Source: Ectopseudomonas composti
GTDB lineage: Bacteria; Pseudomonadota; Gammaproteobacteria; Pseudomonadales; Pseudomonadaceae
Assembly: GCF_900115475.1 (NCBI RefSeq)
Contig: NZ_FOWP01000005.1
Span: 124,001-188,000 of the forward strand
Length of the DNA: 64,000 nucleotides
Reading direction: 5' to 3'
Both the position numbers and the translations under genes were made by a program. The number at the start of each line of letters is the position of its first letter. The stretch's first letter is position 1. This document shows positions 34,620-42,930 of the stretch, one piece after another. A model generated the notes under the pieces. It was not told where the DNA came from, ran no database searches, and was given only the letters and a program-made list of their open reading frames with translations.

Positions 34620-35523
34620 ACCTGCGCATGCCTATCCGATAGCTTGGAGCGGCCTGCGCCTGCTCAGCGAGACCCGCAACGGCCGGCGCAGCCTCTACCT
34701 CTACGACGAAGGCAGCTACGACCCGCTGGCGCGCATCGATGGCCAGGGCGAACACGCGCGCCTGCGCTACTACCACAACGATCCTAACGGCTTACCGCAG
34801 CAACTCACCGAAGACGACGGCCGCTGCATCTGGCAGGCGCGCTACCAGGTGTGGGGCAACACCCTGGCCGAAACACAGGAAAGCTTCTTCGTCGAAGAGC
34901 AGAACCTGCGCTTCCAGGGCCAGTACCTAGACCGCGAAACCGGGCTGCACTACAACACCTTCAGGTTCTACGATCCGGATATCGGACGCTTTATCAGCCC
35001 GGATCCGATTGGGTTAGCGGGTGGCCTCAATGCGTATCAGTATGCGGAGAATCCGATCAAGTGGGTCGATCCGTTTGGACTAATGAAATGCTCGACGCCT
35101 CCAGCTGGTAGGCGGGTCAGCCGTACCGTGTACCGCTTCGAGGAGCCAGGCCGGATCAGTACGACATGGACGGCGCACAAATGGAGCGTAGCCTCGACTC
35201 AGCGGTATACCAAACCGGGGCTCGGCGGCGTATATGGGGCTAACTCTAAGAAGACGGCGATGGCCGAGGTCACGCACTGGAAAGTCGATTTATCCACTCG
35301 AGTGCTAGTCAGCAAGAAGGTCAGTCTGAACAATGTTCTAGATCTGACCAACCCTAAGGTCAGATCTCAACTTGGTGTTTCCCTGAGAGACATTACCGGT
35401 TCAAAGTACAATGTCACCCACAAAATAGGCGACTGGGCCAAGAGCAACGGCTACGACGGCATATTGGCTCCTTCGGCGCGAAACCCCACAGGTGCCAACC
35501 TCATTTCCTTTGGAGGCTTCTAA
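34576..35523 (+). CDS. Orphan Rhs C-terminal fragment with a RES-type toxin tip
   Basis: Residues from about 24 (WSGLRLLSETRNGRRSLYLYDE) are the last part of an Rhs core, ending in the conserved RFYDPDIGRFISPDPIGLAGG and YQYAENPIKWVDPFGL. The whole upstream Rhs shell, several hundred residues or more, is missing. After the core comes a tip of about 145 residues with VYRF (R187), GGVYGA, AEV (E231) and GILAPSARNPTGANLISF, which resembles the RES domain of NAD+-degrading toxins. The only in-frame start before the core is a GTG inside the previous gene with no clear ribosome site; an ATG at 35083 would make the tip alone. It may be a silent donor cassette for a full rhs gene elsewhere. RES assignment is by eye. 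Confidence 0.7.
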   Translation: MSAIRRATPRCSTGKPAHAYPIAWSGLRLLSETRNGRRSLYLYDEGSYDPLARIDGQGEHARLRYYHNDPNGLPQQLTEDDGRCIWQARYQVWGNTLAETQESFFVEEQNLRFQGQYLDRETGLHYNTFRFYDPDIGRFISPDPIGLAGGLNAYQYAENPIKWVDPFGLMKCSTPPAGRRVSRTVYRFEEPGRISTTWTAHKWSVASTQRYTKPGLGGVYGANSKKTAMAEVTHWKVDLSTRVLVSKKVSLNNVLDLTNPKVRSQLGVSLRDITGSKYNVTHKIGDWAKSNGYDGILAPSARNPTGANLISFGGF

Positions 35524-35804
35524 TGGAACTACTGGAGCACGATTATCCTGGCGACGAGACCTGGGACAACTATGTTGACCTCTACCGAGAGGATTACAAC
35601 GATGCCAAGGCTAGCATCCTAGCTCAGCGCCTTGATGGTCATGATGACATCGCGGTGGTCATCTATGGGAAAAGGGGCCTAGAAGAAGGGCTATGGTGGG
35701 TCGAGCAGCAGGTGCCGGCGCTCGATGGCCTACGTCCTGACGCGTGTCTCACCGATCCGATCTTGCTGAAGCGCCTAAAGACCGCGCTAATGCGCATGCC
35801 CTAG
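35523..35804 (+). CDS. Putative immunity protein for the Rhs/RES tip (MbcA/ParS/Xre C-terminal-like)
   Basis: A 93-residue acidic protein whose ATG overlaps the stop of the Rhs fragment (TAATG), the usual position of an immunity gene. The C-terminal part, GLEEGLWWVEQQVPALDGL followed by RPDACLTDPILLKRLKTALMRM, resembles the toxin-binding domain (DUF2384) of the antitoxins paired with RES toxins: a tryptophan, P-ALGG-like turn and a terminal L-x-R-I/M helix. No DNA-binding Xre domain is present. If this reading is right, the RES-antitoxin pair has been reused as a toxin-immunity pair in an Rhs system. Confidence 0.6.
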   Translation: MELLEHDYPGDETWDNYVDLYREDYNDAKASILAQRLDGHDDIAVVIYGKRGLEEGLWWVEQQVPALDGLRPDACLTDPILLKRLKTALMRMP

Positions 35805-35823
35805 CGAAGAGTAAAAAATGGGA

Positions 35824-35880
35824 AAAGGGGCAGATTTAATTTCTTCACACCTGTTGTGGGTAAATAAATCTGTCTGTGTT
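35824..35880. repeat. Short inverted repeat (CAGATTTA type)
   Basis: GGGGCAGATTTAATTTC and AAATAAATCTGTCTG face each other across about 26 bases; CAGATTTA (35831) and TAAATCTG (35865) are exact complements. The motif resembles the GGGGACAGATTTATTT sequences often found near REP-associated transposases in gammaproteobacteria, so this may be a remnant of a mobile repeat. Confidence 0.45.
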
Positions 35881-35894
35881 TTTATTAAGGAATC

Positions 35895-36254
35895 ATGAGT
35901 AATCCTGTTAAAAAACGACTATTCGATGGGACTGAAAGTGATTTCTATGTGTTCAGCTCAATGTTGGATACGACAGATTTCGGACCAGTGCTCTTCGACA
36001 ACCGGCAGGTCCAGTATTTATGGGAACTGGGTGAACGGCAGGCAGATGCGCTGGTATGCCTGATTCCTGGCGCAAGAAAGCATCTGGATTTTCTAGGCGA
36101 TACGCCCGCGTATAAGCAAGGAAATCTTGCGCTCTACGTGCAGCGCGTTACGGGTCGAGACGCCAATCATTCGGTGTTCATCGTCGTAGCTGCAGGCGAA
36201 GCGCAACCTGCGCGCTTCGTGATCGATCTGTGTGGCGTGTTTGTGGACGAGTAA
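35895..36254 (+). CDS. Hypothetical protein downstream of the Rhs cassette (119 aa)
   Basis: A 119-residue soluble protein starting MSNPVKKRLFDGTESDFYVF, with AAGGAATC before the ATG. No signal peptide or membrane segment is visible and no family is recognised. Its position after an Rhs tip and its small size are those of an orphan immunity gene, but this is inference. It lies between a short inverted repeat and a gene-free stretch. Confidence 0.6.
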   Translation: MSNPVKKRLFDGTESDFYVFSSMLDTTDFGPVLFDNRQVQYLWELGERQADALVCLIPGARKHLDFLGDTPAYKQGNLALYVQRVTGRDANHSVFIVVAAGEAQPARFVIDLCGVFVDE

Positions 36255-36601
36255 AGCTGCCATCTGATTAGCGTCAGGCTTCAAGTCAGGGTCTTTTGCG
36301 ATTGCCCCTATGGCAAAAGGCTTACACGTCGAAGCGCAACAGACCTCTCCCGCCGCTTCCGTGGGCTGGTTAATCTACTCACACATACCGGGAACTGGAT
36401 GTCCCGAGTCACGGAAGACAGACCGCGCCAGGACGGCAAACGACAGGATGTCGGAAGGTCTTAAAAACCCCGCTTCGGCGGGTTTTTTGTTGCCTGAAAA
36501 AAGTCAGGCGCCGCTGAGCGTTGGTAGCCAAGCATGATTCAGGTCGCCAGAAGAAAGCTGTTGGCCTTCCAGAGATCACCAGTAAATCCGAGCCCGTTCC
36601 C
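36255..36601. other. Gene-free stretch with possible small RNA
   Basis: 347 bases between the last Rhs-linked gene and the diguanylate cyclase. No supported protein gene is seen. A strong intrinsic terminator at 36463-36488 has no coding sequence directly upstream within 200 bases on the plus strand, so the segment 36260-36488 might be a small RNA. GGGAACTGGATGTCCC at about 36390 can form a small hairpin. Confidence 0.3.
36463..36488. terminator. Intrinsic terminator (bidirectional)
   Basis: AAAAACCCCGC and GCGGGTTTTTT around a short TTCG loop form an excellent terminator with T-runs on both strands. It may end a plus-strand small RNA, or the minus-strand operon that finishes with the diguanylate cyclase 114 bases away. 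Confidence 0.85.
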
Positions 36602-37753
36602 TCAGTCCGCCGTGGCCAGAACCTGCGTATTACGCCCGGCATGCTTGGCGCGATAGAGCGCGGTGTCGGCCTTGAGCAGCATGCCGGTGATGTCCTCGGC
36701 GACGGGGCTGGTGCTGCCGTAAACACCGGCGCTGAAGCTCAAGGTGATGGTCTTGTCGTCGACCTGCGCCGGTTGCTGGGTCAGGGATTGGCGAAGCTGA
36801 TCGACCAGCTCCAGCGCGCCGTTGGCGTCGGTGCCGGGCAGGATCAGCAGAAATTCCTCACCACCATAACGGCCGATGCTGTCGTTACGCCGCAGGCGCT
36901 GCTGAAGATGGTCGGCGCAGTGCCTGAGCACGTCATCGCCGACTAGATGGCCGTGGCTGTCGTTGATCAGCTTGAAGTGATCCAGATCGAGCATGGCGAT
37001 GGACAGCGGGGTGTGTTGGCGGCGAGCGCGCTCCAGCTCGTCGGTGAGTCGTTCGAGTATCGCCAGGCGATTGGGCAGCCTGGTAAGCGTGTCGCGCAGG
37101 GCGGTCTGGCGCAGCTCCGATTCGATGCGCTCGCGCGACAGCAATACCAGGCCAAAGGAGAACATGATGATGGTGGCGGCGCCGAGGGCGACCGATACCG
37201 TCTGCTTGAGGTTGCTGACGTCGTAGTGCATCTCCGCCGGGGCACCGCTGAGGATGACCGCCACGCGAATGCCCAGGCCGAACAGGCTGATGCCTGCACC
37301 TATCATCAGGATGCGATGGGCGCGCCCACCCTGCACGGCATGGAGACGGCTCAAACGCAGGATCACCAGGCATTGAGTGAACAGCAGCAGGCAGGCCACC
37401 AATTGGCGGGGTTCTTCGGTGGCGATCAGCAGGCTGAGCAACGCGCCTAGCAGCAGCGGGAAGGCAAAGGCCAGCCGCCAGGGCGGACGGCGGCCGTGGA
37501 TCAGCGGCAGGCTGACCGTATAGAACGCCAGCGCGGTGGACAGCAAGGTGTTGGCCAGCACGTAGGTCAGCCACATCGAGGCCTGCCCGAACAGGGTGAA
37601 GCCGATGTAGGCCAGTGCATGGGAGAGCATGCCCAGCCCGGTGGTGAGCATGCCGTCGCGATGACGAAGCTGGCCGACCAGGATCAGACAGCTGCCCATG
37701 ATCACGGCGACCAGCGCGACGGCTCCGAACAGTGTCTGGGTGTGGGCGACCAT
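36602..37753 (-). CDS. Membrane diguanylate cyclase (GGDEF)
   Basis: A 383-residue protein with about six hydrophobic segments in the first 210 residues (an uncharacterised membrane sensor), then a GGDEF domain. RDTLTRLPNRLAILERL opens the domain and GGEEF is the intact active-site loop, so it should make cyclic di-GMP from GTP. RRND five residues before GGEEF is an intact RxxD inhibitory I-site, so product feedback is likely. No EAL domain is present. It lies 68 bases after the last gene of the phospholipid-like operon and could be co-transcribed. Confidence 0.92.
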   Translation of the reverse strand: MVAHTQTLFGAVALVAVIMGSCLILVGQLRHRDGMLTTGLGMLSHALAYIGFTLFGQASMWLTYVLANTLLSTALAFYTVSLPLIHGRRPPWRLAFAFPLLLGALLSLLIATEEPRQLVACLLLFTQCLVILRLSRLHAVQGGRAHRILMIGAGISLFGLGIRVAVILSGAPAEMHYDVSNLKQTVSVALGAATIIMFSFGLVLLSRERIESELRQTALRDTLTRLPNRLAILERLTDELERARRQHTPLSIAMLDLDHFKLINDSHGHLVGDDVLRHCADHLQQRLRRNDSIGRYGGEEFLLILPGTDANGALELVDQLRQSLTQQPAQVDDKTITLSFSAGVYGSTSPVAEDITGMLLKADTALYRAKHAGRNTQVLATAD

Positions 37754-37821
37754 ATCGGCCTTCTGGTTCTTGGGGGTTGCTTAACTCTAGTGCAATCCCC
37801 TGCCCCATTGCTTGTATTAGA

Positions 37822-38754
37822 TCAGGCCCACCAGTAGCGCACCATGTGGAAGAACACCGGGGCGGCGAAGCACACGGAGTCCAGGCGGTCGAGCATGCCG
37901 CCGTGGCCTTCGATCATGTGGCCCCAATCCTTCACCCCGCGGTCGCGTTTGATCGCCGACATCACCAGGCCGCCGGCGAAGCCGAGGATGCACACCAGCA
38001 GGGCGAACAGCGCGGCCTGCCAGAAGGCGAACGGCGTGATCCAGCACAGCATGGCGCCGATCAACGTGGCCAGGGCTACGCCACCGACAAAGCCTTCCAC
38101 GGTTTTCGAGGGCGAGAGATTCGGTGCGATCTTGTGCTTGCCGGCCAGCTTGCCGCAGACGTACTGCAGCACGTCGGAGAGCTGCACGACGATGATCAGC
38201 CAGGCGATCAGCAGCAGGTTGCGCCCCTCGTAGCCGGGGATGTCCAGGGTCAGCAGCGCCGGTACCGAAGAGATGCAGTACACGGCGATCATCAACCCCC
38301 ACTGCACTTTGGCCGCGCGCTCCAGATAGCGCGTGGTGTCGCCGCCCAGCGAGGCGAGGATTGGCAGCAGCAGGAACAGGTAGACCGGGATGAAGATAGC
38401 GAACAGGCCATACCAGCCCAGGGCGATCAGCAGGTATTGCATCGGCAGGGCGAAGTAGAAGGCGGCTACCAGTGCCGGGTAGTCGCTGCGCCGGGTCGGC
38501 GTCAGCGTCATGAACTCGCGCAGCGCATAGAACGACACGAAGTAGAACAGCACGACGACGCCGACGTTGCCGAACAGGAAGGCGATGCCGATTACCAGCA
38601 CCATCACCCACCAGGCGTTGATCCGCGCGTTGAGGTTGTCGATCACCGGGTTGGGCTGATCGCCACTGCGCCGCTTGAGGACGAAGCCGACCAGGCTGGC
38701 CAGCAACAGCAGAGCACCGATACCGGCGAACAGCAGCAAAGTGTTGTTATCCAT
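37822..38754 (-). CDS. CDP-diacylglycerol synthase-like protein (YnbB type)
   Basis: A 310-residue integral membrane cytidylyltransferase with about eight hydrophobic segments. The family signature is near the C-terminus: SPSKTVEGFVGG, then KRDRGVKDWGHMIEGHGGMLDRLDS. It should make CDP-diacylglycerol from CTP and phosphatidate. The start MDNNTLLLF at 38754 is chosen because the longer reading overlaps the acyltransferase. It is not the housekeeping cdsA, which normally lies by uppS and dxr, and it matches the ynbB position in the E. coli ynbABCD operon. Confidence 0.88.
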   Translation of the reverse strand: MDNNTLLLFAGIGALLLLASLVGFVLKRRSGDQPNPVIDNLNARINAWWVMVLVIGIAFLFGNVGVVVLFYFVSFYALREFMTLTPTRRSDYPALVAAFYFALPMQYLLIALGWYGLFAIFIPVYLFLLLPILASLGGDTTRYLERAAKVQWGLMIAVYCISSVPALLTLDIPGYEGRNLLLIAWLIIVVQLSDVLQYVCGKLAGKHKIAPNLSPSKTVEGFVGGVALATLIGAMLCWITPFAFWQAALFALLVCILGFAGGLVMSAIKRDRGVKDWGHMIEGHGGMLDRLDSVCFAAPVFFHMVRYWWA

Positions 38755-38755
38755 C

Positions 38756-39379
38756 TCAGGCCTCCTCGGGTGCCAGTGCCAGCAGGGCGTTACGCGCGCG
38801 TTCCAGGAAGGCATCTTTGCCCTCCCCCTCGATGGGCTCCAGTGCCGCACCGAAGCTCAGGGTGCACAGCAGCGGCAGCGGCAGCGCCCTGCCCTTGGGC
38901 ATCACCCGGTTGAGGTTGGCGATCCACACTGGCACCAGCTCCACGTCCGGCCGCGCCTGAGCCAGGTGATAAAGGCCGCTCTTGAACGGCAGCAACGGCT
39001 CATCGCCGAGGTTGCGCGTGCCCTCGGGGAAGATGATCAGCGAGTCACCGCCGTCCAGCGCATCGAGCATCGCCTGCAGCGGGTTGACCCCTTCCTCCTT
39101 GCGCTCGCGGTCAACCAGCACACCGTTGAACACCTTGTTGATCAGAAAGCTGCGCACCCCTGGCTTCTGCCAGTAGTCGGCGCCGGCTACCGGCCGGGTG
39201 CGCTTGCGCAGCTCCGGTGGCAGCGACGCCCAGAGCAGGACGAAATCGCCATGACTGCTGTGGTTGGCGTAGTACAGCCGTTGTGTCGCCTGCGCGGTGC
39301 TGCCGAGCCACAGGGCTCGGGCACCGGTCAGCAGGCGAGCTGCCGAGGTGATGGCGAAAGCGGTCAATGCAGCGAGCAT
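38756..39379 (-). CDS. PlsC-family acyltransferase
   Basis: A 207-residue acyltransferase with the HX4D motif in YYANHSSHGD and the FPEGTRN block. The N-terminus is a short hydrophobic anchor. AAGGAG precedes the ATG. It lies one base before the CDP-diacylglycerol synthase-like gene and 9 bases after the small membrane protein gene. By family it would acylate a lysophospholipid or glycerol phosphate at the inner membrane; E. coli ynbABCD has no such member, so it extends the operon. Confidence 0.85.
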   Translation of the reverse strand: MLAALTAFAITSAARLLTGARALWLGSTAQATQRLYYANHSSHGDFVLLWASLPPELRKRTRPVAGADYWQKPGVRSFLINKVFNGVLVDRERKEEGVNPLQAMLDALDGGDSLIIFPEGTRNLGDEPLLPFKSGLYHLAQARPDVELVPVWIANLNRVMPKGRALPLPLLCTLSFGAALEPIEGEGKDAFLERARNALLALAPEEA

Positions 39380-39388
39380 GGCGACTCC

Positions 39389-39823
39389 TTAAGCGAAAAC
39401 GATGAAGAACCCGAGTACGACGATGACGATCTGTAGCAGCAGACACAGCGCCTGTTTGCGTAGCAGGCCGAGTGCGCCCTGAGAGCGAAGGCTCCAGGCG
39501 CGGCCAGCCTGCTGCGCATTTTGCAGGCCCAGATTCTGTAGCGCCTGATCCAGCGCATGAGTCTGGCTGTCGAGTTGGTCGCCAGCCTCGGCCAGGCGCT
39601 GGAACAGTTCGGCATCCAGGGCCACACGTAGCGCCCAGTATTTTTCGGCCAGGCCAGCGCTCAGCAGCGCGGCGCAGATCAGCGCCAGGATCAGGCTCGC
39701 GGCGGCGCCAAGCCATGGCGCCAGGCCGAAGACCACGGCGACCAGGCTCAGCGCGCTGGAGCAATGATCGAGGCTGCGACCACGTCGTAACAGCGCCGCG
39801 ACCAGCAGCAGATCAGCCTGCAT
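39389..39823 (-). CDS. Hypothetical membrane protein in the phospholipid-like operon (144 aa)
   Basis: A 144-residue protein with two adjacent hydrophobic segments at the N-terminus (ALSLVAVVFGLAPWLGAAASLILALICAALLSAGL), a glutamine/leucine-rich helical middle likely to form a coiled coil (around EAGDQLDSQTHALDQALQNL) and a C-terminal membrane helix (LLLQIVIVVLGFFIVFA). The start at 39823 has GGAGG upstream; it overlaps the previous gene by 11 bases. No domain is recognised. Position suggests a scaffold or partner of the lipid enzymes. Confidence 0.7.
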   Translation of the reverse strand: MQADLLLVAALLRRGRSLDHCSSALSLVAVVFGLAPWLGAAASLILALICAALLSAGLAEKYWALRVALDAELFQRLAEAGDQLDSQTHALDQALQNLGLQNAQQAGRAWSLRSQGALGLLRKQALCLLLQIVIVVLGFFIVFA

Positions 39824-41150
39824 GAGCGACCTCCAGCCCCGCTTGCGCATCGATCATGGATTGCAGCGCGACCAGATGCTGCGGGCCGAGCACGACCTGC
39901 GGCCGCGCTTGGCGGATCAGTTCTACGGCGGACTCGACGTTGTGGCAGCGGCCACTGTGCAGCAGCCAGGCCGCCACGGCAGTGGCACTGCGCGAATAAC
40001 CCAGGGCACAGCACACCAGCAGCGGGCCGTGATGACGCAGGTGTTCGATGGCCTCGGCGGCGCGTAGACAGGTCAGCGCATCCGGCGCCACCAGGTCCAG
40101 CGATGGCAGGCTGCAATAGTGGGGTGGCGTGCGCTGCAGCGGCAGTTCGGCGCACAGGTCGACCAGGGCTGCGTAGCCATCGAGATCGCCCGTGCCCGGC
40201 AGGCGGCCGAGGTAAATGCCCTCTACCACCTGGCTGGGCGACGGCTGGCGAAACGTCCACAACCGCGAATTGATCCAGGCGCCGAGCAGATAGGGTGCGA
40301 GCAAGACCGTAGCGGCCGGACTGAGGCGACCGTCGGCTTGCTTCTGGAAGCCGCCAGCACCGAACAGCAGGTAGTTGAGCGTGACCATCGTCAGGGCAAC
40401 GGCCGGCCAGAACAGCCACAGCCAGGCACCACCCAGGTTGACGGCCAGCGCCGTGCACGCCAGTGCACCGAGGCTGTAGCGCAGCGCCAGGCGCCAACGC
40501 CGTGGATCGCTGCTCAGGCGCATTTGATTCAGCGGCGTATCGCCCTGCAGCGGCAGCAGCCACAGGCAGAAGAAGCCGGCCAGCGCCCCGGTGGGCACGT
40601 CGATGAAATGGTGCTGCCAGGTGGTCAGCACGGACATGCCGATCAGCGCCATCCAAAGATGCAGCAGGCCACGCCAGAACAGCCCGCGGGTGTGATTGGC
40701 GAACATCGCCCAGATGATCACCAGCAGGGTGATATGCAGCGAGGGCGCCTGGTTGAAGGGTTTGTCGAAGCCCATCAGCACGTCGAACATCAGGCCGAAG
40801 GTGCCATCCAGTGGCGGCCGCTCGAAGGTGAAGCGCAGTGGCCAGAGCAGGAAGCAGGCGACGCAGATCACCTGCGCGGCAAGCAGGCGCAAGGCGTGGC
40901 GATCCATTTCGCGGCGGCAGGCCGGCAACAGGAAGGACAGGCCATAGAGCAGGTCGATCGACCAGTACGGCACGATAGTCCAGGGCCACAACGGTATCTG
41001 CGGCTCCCAGGCGAAGACCAGGCTGTCGACGTCAGCGCGCTGCCCAGTGAACCAGTTGGCGAAGCCGTAGCTGGCGAAGAACAGCGGGCCGAGCAGCAGC
41101 AGCCAGAGTACGCCGCGCTTCCACAATCCTTGTTCGCGGGCGTGCTCCAT
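39813..41150 (-). CDS. PAP2-like phosphatase fused to a dual-specificity phosphatase domain (YnbD type)
   Basis: A 445-residue protein. The N-terminal half has several membrane helices with a PAP2_3-like site: APSLHI and TTWQHHFIDVP supply the PSxH and H-x3-D histidines. The C-terminal domain is a cysteine phosphatase with CALGYSRSA (CX5R) and an upstream VEGIYLGRLP strand. E. coli YnbD has the same pairing. It starts at 41150, overlapping the previous stop by one base (TGATG). It would dephosphorylate a lipid phosphate head group; the actual substrate is unknown. Confidence 0.85.
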   Translation of the reverse strand: MEHAREQGLWKRGVLWLLLLGPLFFASYGFANWFTGQRADVDSLVFAWEPQIPLWPWTIVPYWSIDLLYGLSFLLPACRREMDRHALRLLAAQVICVACFLLWPLRFTFERPPLDGTFGLMFDVLMGFDKPFNQAPSLHITLLVIIWAMFANHTRGLFWRGLLHLWMALIGMSVLTTWQHHFIDVPTGALAGFFCLWLLPLQGDTPLNQMRLSSDPRRWRLALRYSLGALACTALAVNLGGAWLWLFWPAVALTMVTLNYLLFGAGGFQKQADGRLSPAATVLLAPYLLGAWINSRLWTFRQPSPSQVVEGIYLGRLPGTGDLDGYAALVDLCAELPLQRTPPHYCSLPSLDLVAPDALTCLRAAEAIEHLRHHGPLLVCCALGYSRSATAVAAWLLHSGRCHNVESAVELIRQARPQVVLGPQHLVALQSMIDAQAGLEVAHAG

Positions 41151-42904
41151 CACTTCACCCGTTGGGCCAGGGACACGCTGAAGATGCCCCATTGGTCGAT
41201 GCGCTGCGCGACCTTGCGAAAGCCTGCGGCCTCGACCAACTGATCCATTTCCGCCTGGCTGCGCCGGCGCATGACCCAGGCCTGACCGTCACGGTGGCTG
41301 GTCAGAGCACGGGCGATCAGCTCCAGCTGCGGGTGCCAGGGTTGGCCGGTGTAGACCAGATAACCGCCCTCCTCGACCGCAGCTGCCAGGCCGGCCAGCG
41401 AGTCGCCGACCATCTGGTTGCTGCCGAACAGTTCATACAGGCCGGAGACCACCGCCAGGGTCGGTTTAGGGTCGAGCGTGGCGAGATCCTCGCGGTCGAA
41501 GGCATCGCCTTTAACTAAGCGGGCGATGTCGCCCAGGCCCTTCTGCTGGATCAGGGCATTGCCGTCGCGCACGTTGATGTCGCTGTAGTCGCGCAGCAGG
41601 ATCGCGTCGGGGCGCTGCTCCTGGCCTTCCAGTGATTCGAGGATGTAGCGGCCATGGCCGGCGGCGATATCGACGATGCGCACCGACCTGTTCGCTTCAC
41701 GCAGTTTGCTCATGGCCAGGCGCAGCAGCTCTTCGGCATGCAGTTTGCGCTGACGAATGCCGCGCCAGCCGATGGAGTCCAGGTAGTTCTGGTCGATCAG
41801 GCGGCCCAGCGCGCCCTTGCCGGTCGGCTGGTTGCGGTAGACGTAATCGAGGGTGCTGCCGGAGTCGAAGCCGGTATCGAAGCCCAGCTTGACCCCGGCC
41901 GACAGGCTACTGCCCAGGCGCATGCTGGCACGGGTGGCGCGCCAGTAGAGGTCGCGCAGCGAGTTCCGTGGCAGCGGCGCGGCCAGCTCTTCGGCTTCGG
42001 CACAGGTGGCGCCCAGGCGATCGGCATCGAGCAGCGACGGCCGCGTTACCGGCTCTTCGAAGTTGCGCAGGATGAAGCGTCGCGCGCGGCTCAGCGCGTG
42101 AGCGCGGTCACGTTCACCGAGGGTGTCGTGGAAGAAGCCGGGCAGCAGGTGCTTTTCCTTGCGCAGGCTGCCGAGGCGTTCGAAGAAGTCTTCCTGCGGT
42201 TTGCGATGGACGACGAAGTCGGCACCGGAGATCAGCAATTGCGTCGGCACCTGGATCGCCTGGGCGTCGGCGACGACACGGTCGGCCGCTTCGTACAGGC
42301 CGAGCAGCATGGTCACCGAAATCGGCCGGGCGATCAGCGAGTCGTTCTCGAACGAGGCGATACGCTCGGGATCGTGGCTGAGGAAGCGCGCCTTGACGTA
42401 ACTGTTGACGAAGAAATTGCCGCGCCAGGCGTGCAGCAGCTTCAAGCCGGGGCGGGCGAAGGGCACGTAGAGCTTGACCTTGAACGCCGGCGAGGCGAGC
42501 ACCAGGCAGCGCACCTTGGGCGCGTAGTCGTGGGCCCAGGTGGAGATGATCACCGCACCGACGCTTTGCGCCACCACCGCCAGGTTCTCCTCGGCGATGG
42601 CGTGCTGGCTGCCGATGTGCTCGATAAAGGTCTGCACATCGCGCACGCTGGTGGCGAAGCTCGGGCTGTCGCCACGCGCACCGGGCGACAGGCCATGGCC
42701 ACGGGCGTCCCAGGCGAAGAAGTCGCAATGCGGCAGGTCCAGCTCATCCACCAGGTGGGCCATGCGTCCGCCATGCTCGTGGCCGCGATGAAACAGCAGC
42801 AAAGCCTGGCGTGGGCCATTGGTAGGCGCCGTCGCCGGCCAGTGGCGGTAGCTCAGCTCGACGCCGTCATGGGTGCTGAAGGTGTGCAGTTGTACGGGGC
42901 GCAT
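41150..42904 (-). CDS. Bifunctional alpha/beta hydrolase and SAM methyltransferase (YnbC type)
   Basis: A 584-residue two-domain protein. Residues 1-290 are a monoacylglycerol-lipase-like hydrolase: LFHRGHEHGGR forms the oxyanion region, the nucleophile elbow is VAQSVGA instead of GxSxG, acid in SGADFVVH and base in FFHDTLGE. Residues 330-584 are a class I methyltransferase with VDIAAGHGRYILE as the SAM motif and FGSNQMVGDSL. E. coli YnbC is similar. It lies 26 bases after the phosphatidyltransferase gene. The methyl acceptor is unknown; a lipid is likely from context. Confidence 0.87.
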   Translation of the reverse strand: MRPVQLHTFSTHDGVELSYRHWPATAPTNGPRQALLLFHRGHEHGGRMAHLVDELDLPHCDFFAWDARGHGLSPGARGDSPSFATSVRDVQTFIEHIGSQHAIAEENLAVVAQSVGAVIISTWAHDYAPKVRCLVLASPAFKVKLYVPFARPGLKLLHAWRGNFFVNSYVKARFLSHDPERIASFENDSLIARPISVTMLLGLYEAADRVVADAQAIQVPTQLLISGADFVVHRKPQEDFFERLGSLRKEKHLLPGFFHDTLGERDRAHALSRARRFILRNFEEPVTRPSLLDADRLGATCAEAEELAAPLPRNSLRDLYWRATRASMRLGSSLSAGVKLGFDTGFDSGSTLDYVYRNQPTGKGALGRLIDQNYLDSIGWRGIRQRKLHAEELLRLAMSKLREANRSVRIVDIAAGHGRYILESLEGQEQRPDAILLRDYSDINVRDGNALIQQKGLGDIARLVKGDAFDREDLATLDPKPTLAVVSGLYELFGSNQMVGDSLAGLAAAVEEGGYLVYTGQPWHPQLELIARALTSHRDGQAWVMRRRSQAEMDQLVEAAGFRKVAQRIDQWGIFSVSLAQRVK

Positions 42905-42930
42905 GGAATCTCCTTATTCCGTAGGACAGG

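Noticed and set aside
34620-34645. A fresh start codon for the Rhs fragment just upstream of the core
   Set aside because: The ATG at 34630 is in another frame and stops after four codons; no in-frame ATG precedes the core.
35824-35880. Complete insertion sequence next to the Rhs cassette
   Set aside because: Only a short inverted repeat is present and there is no transposase gene nearby.
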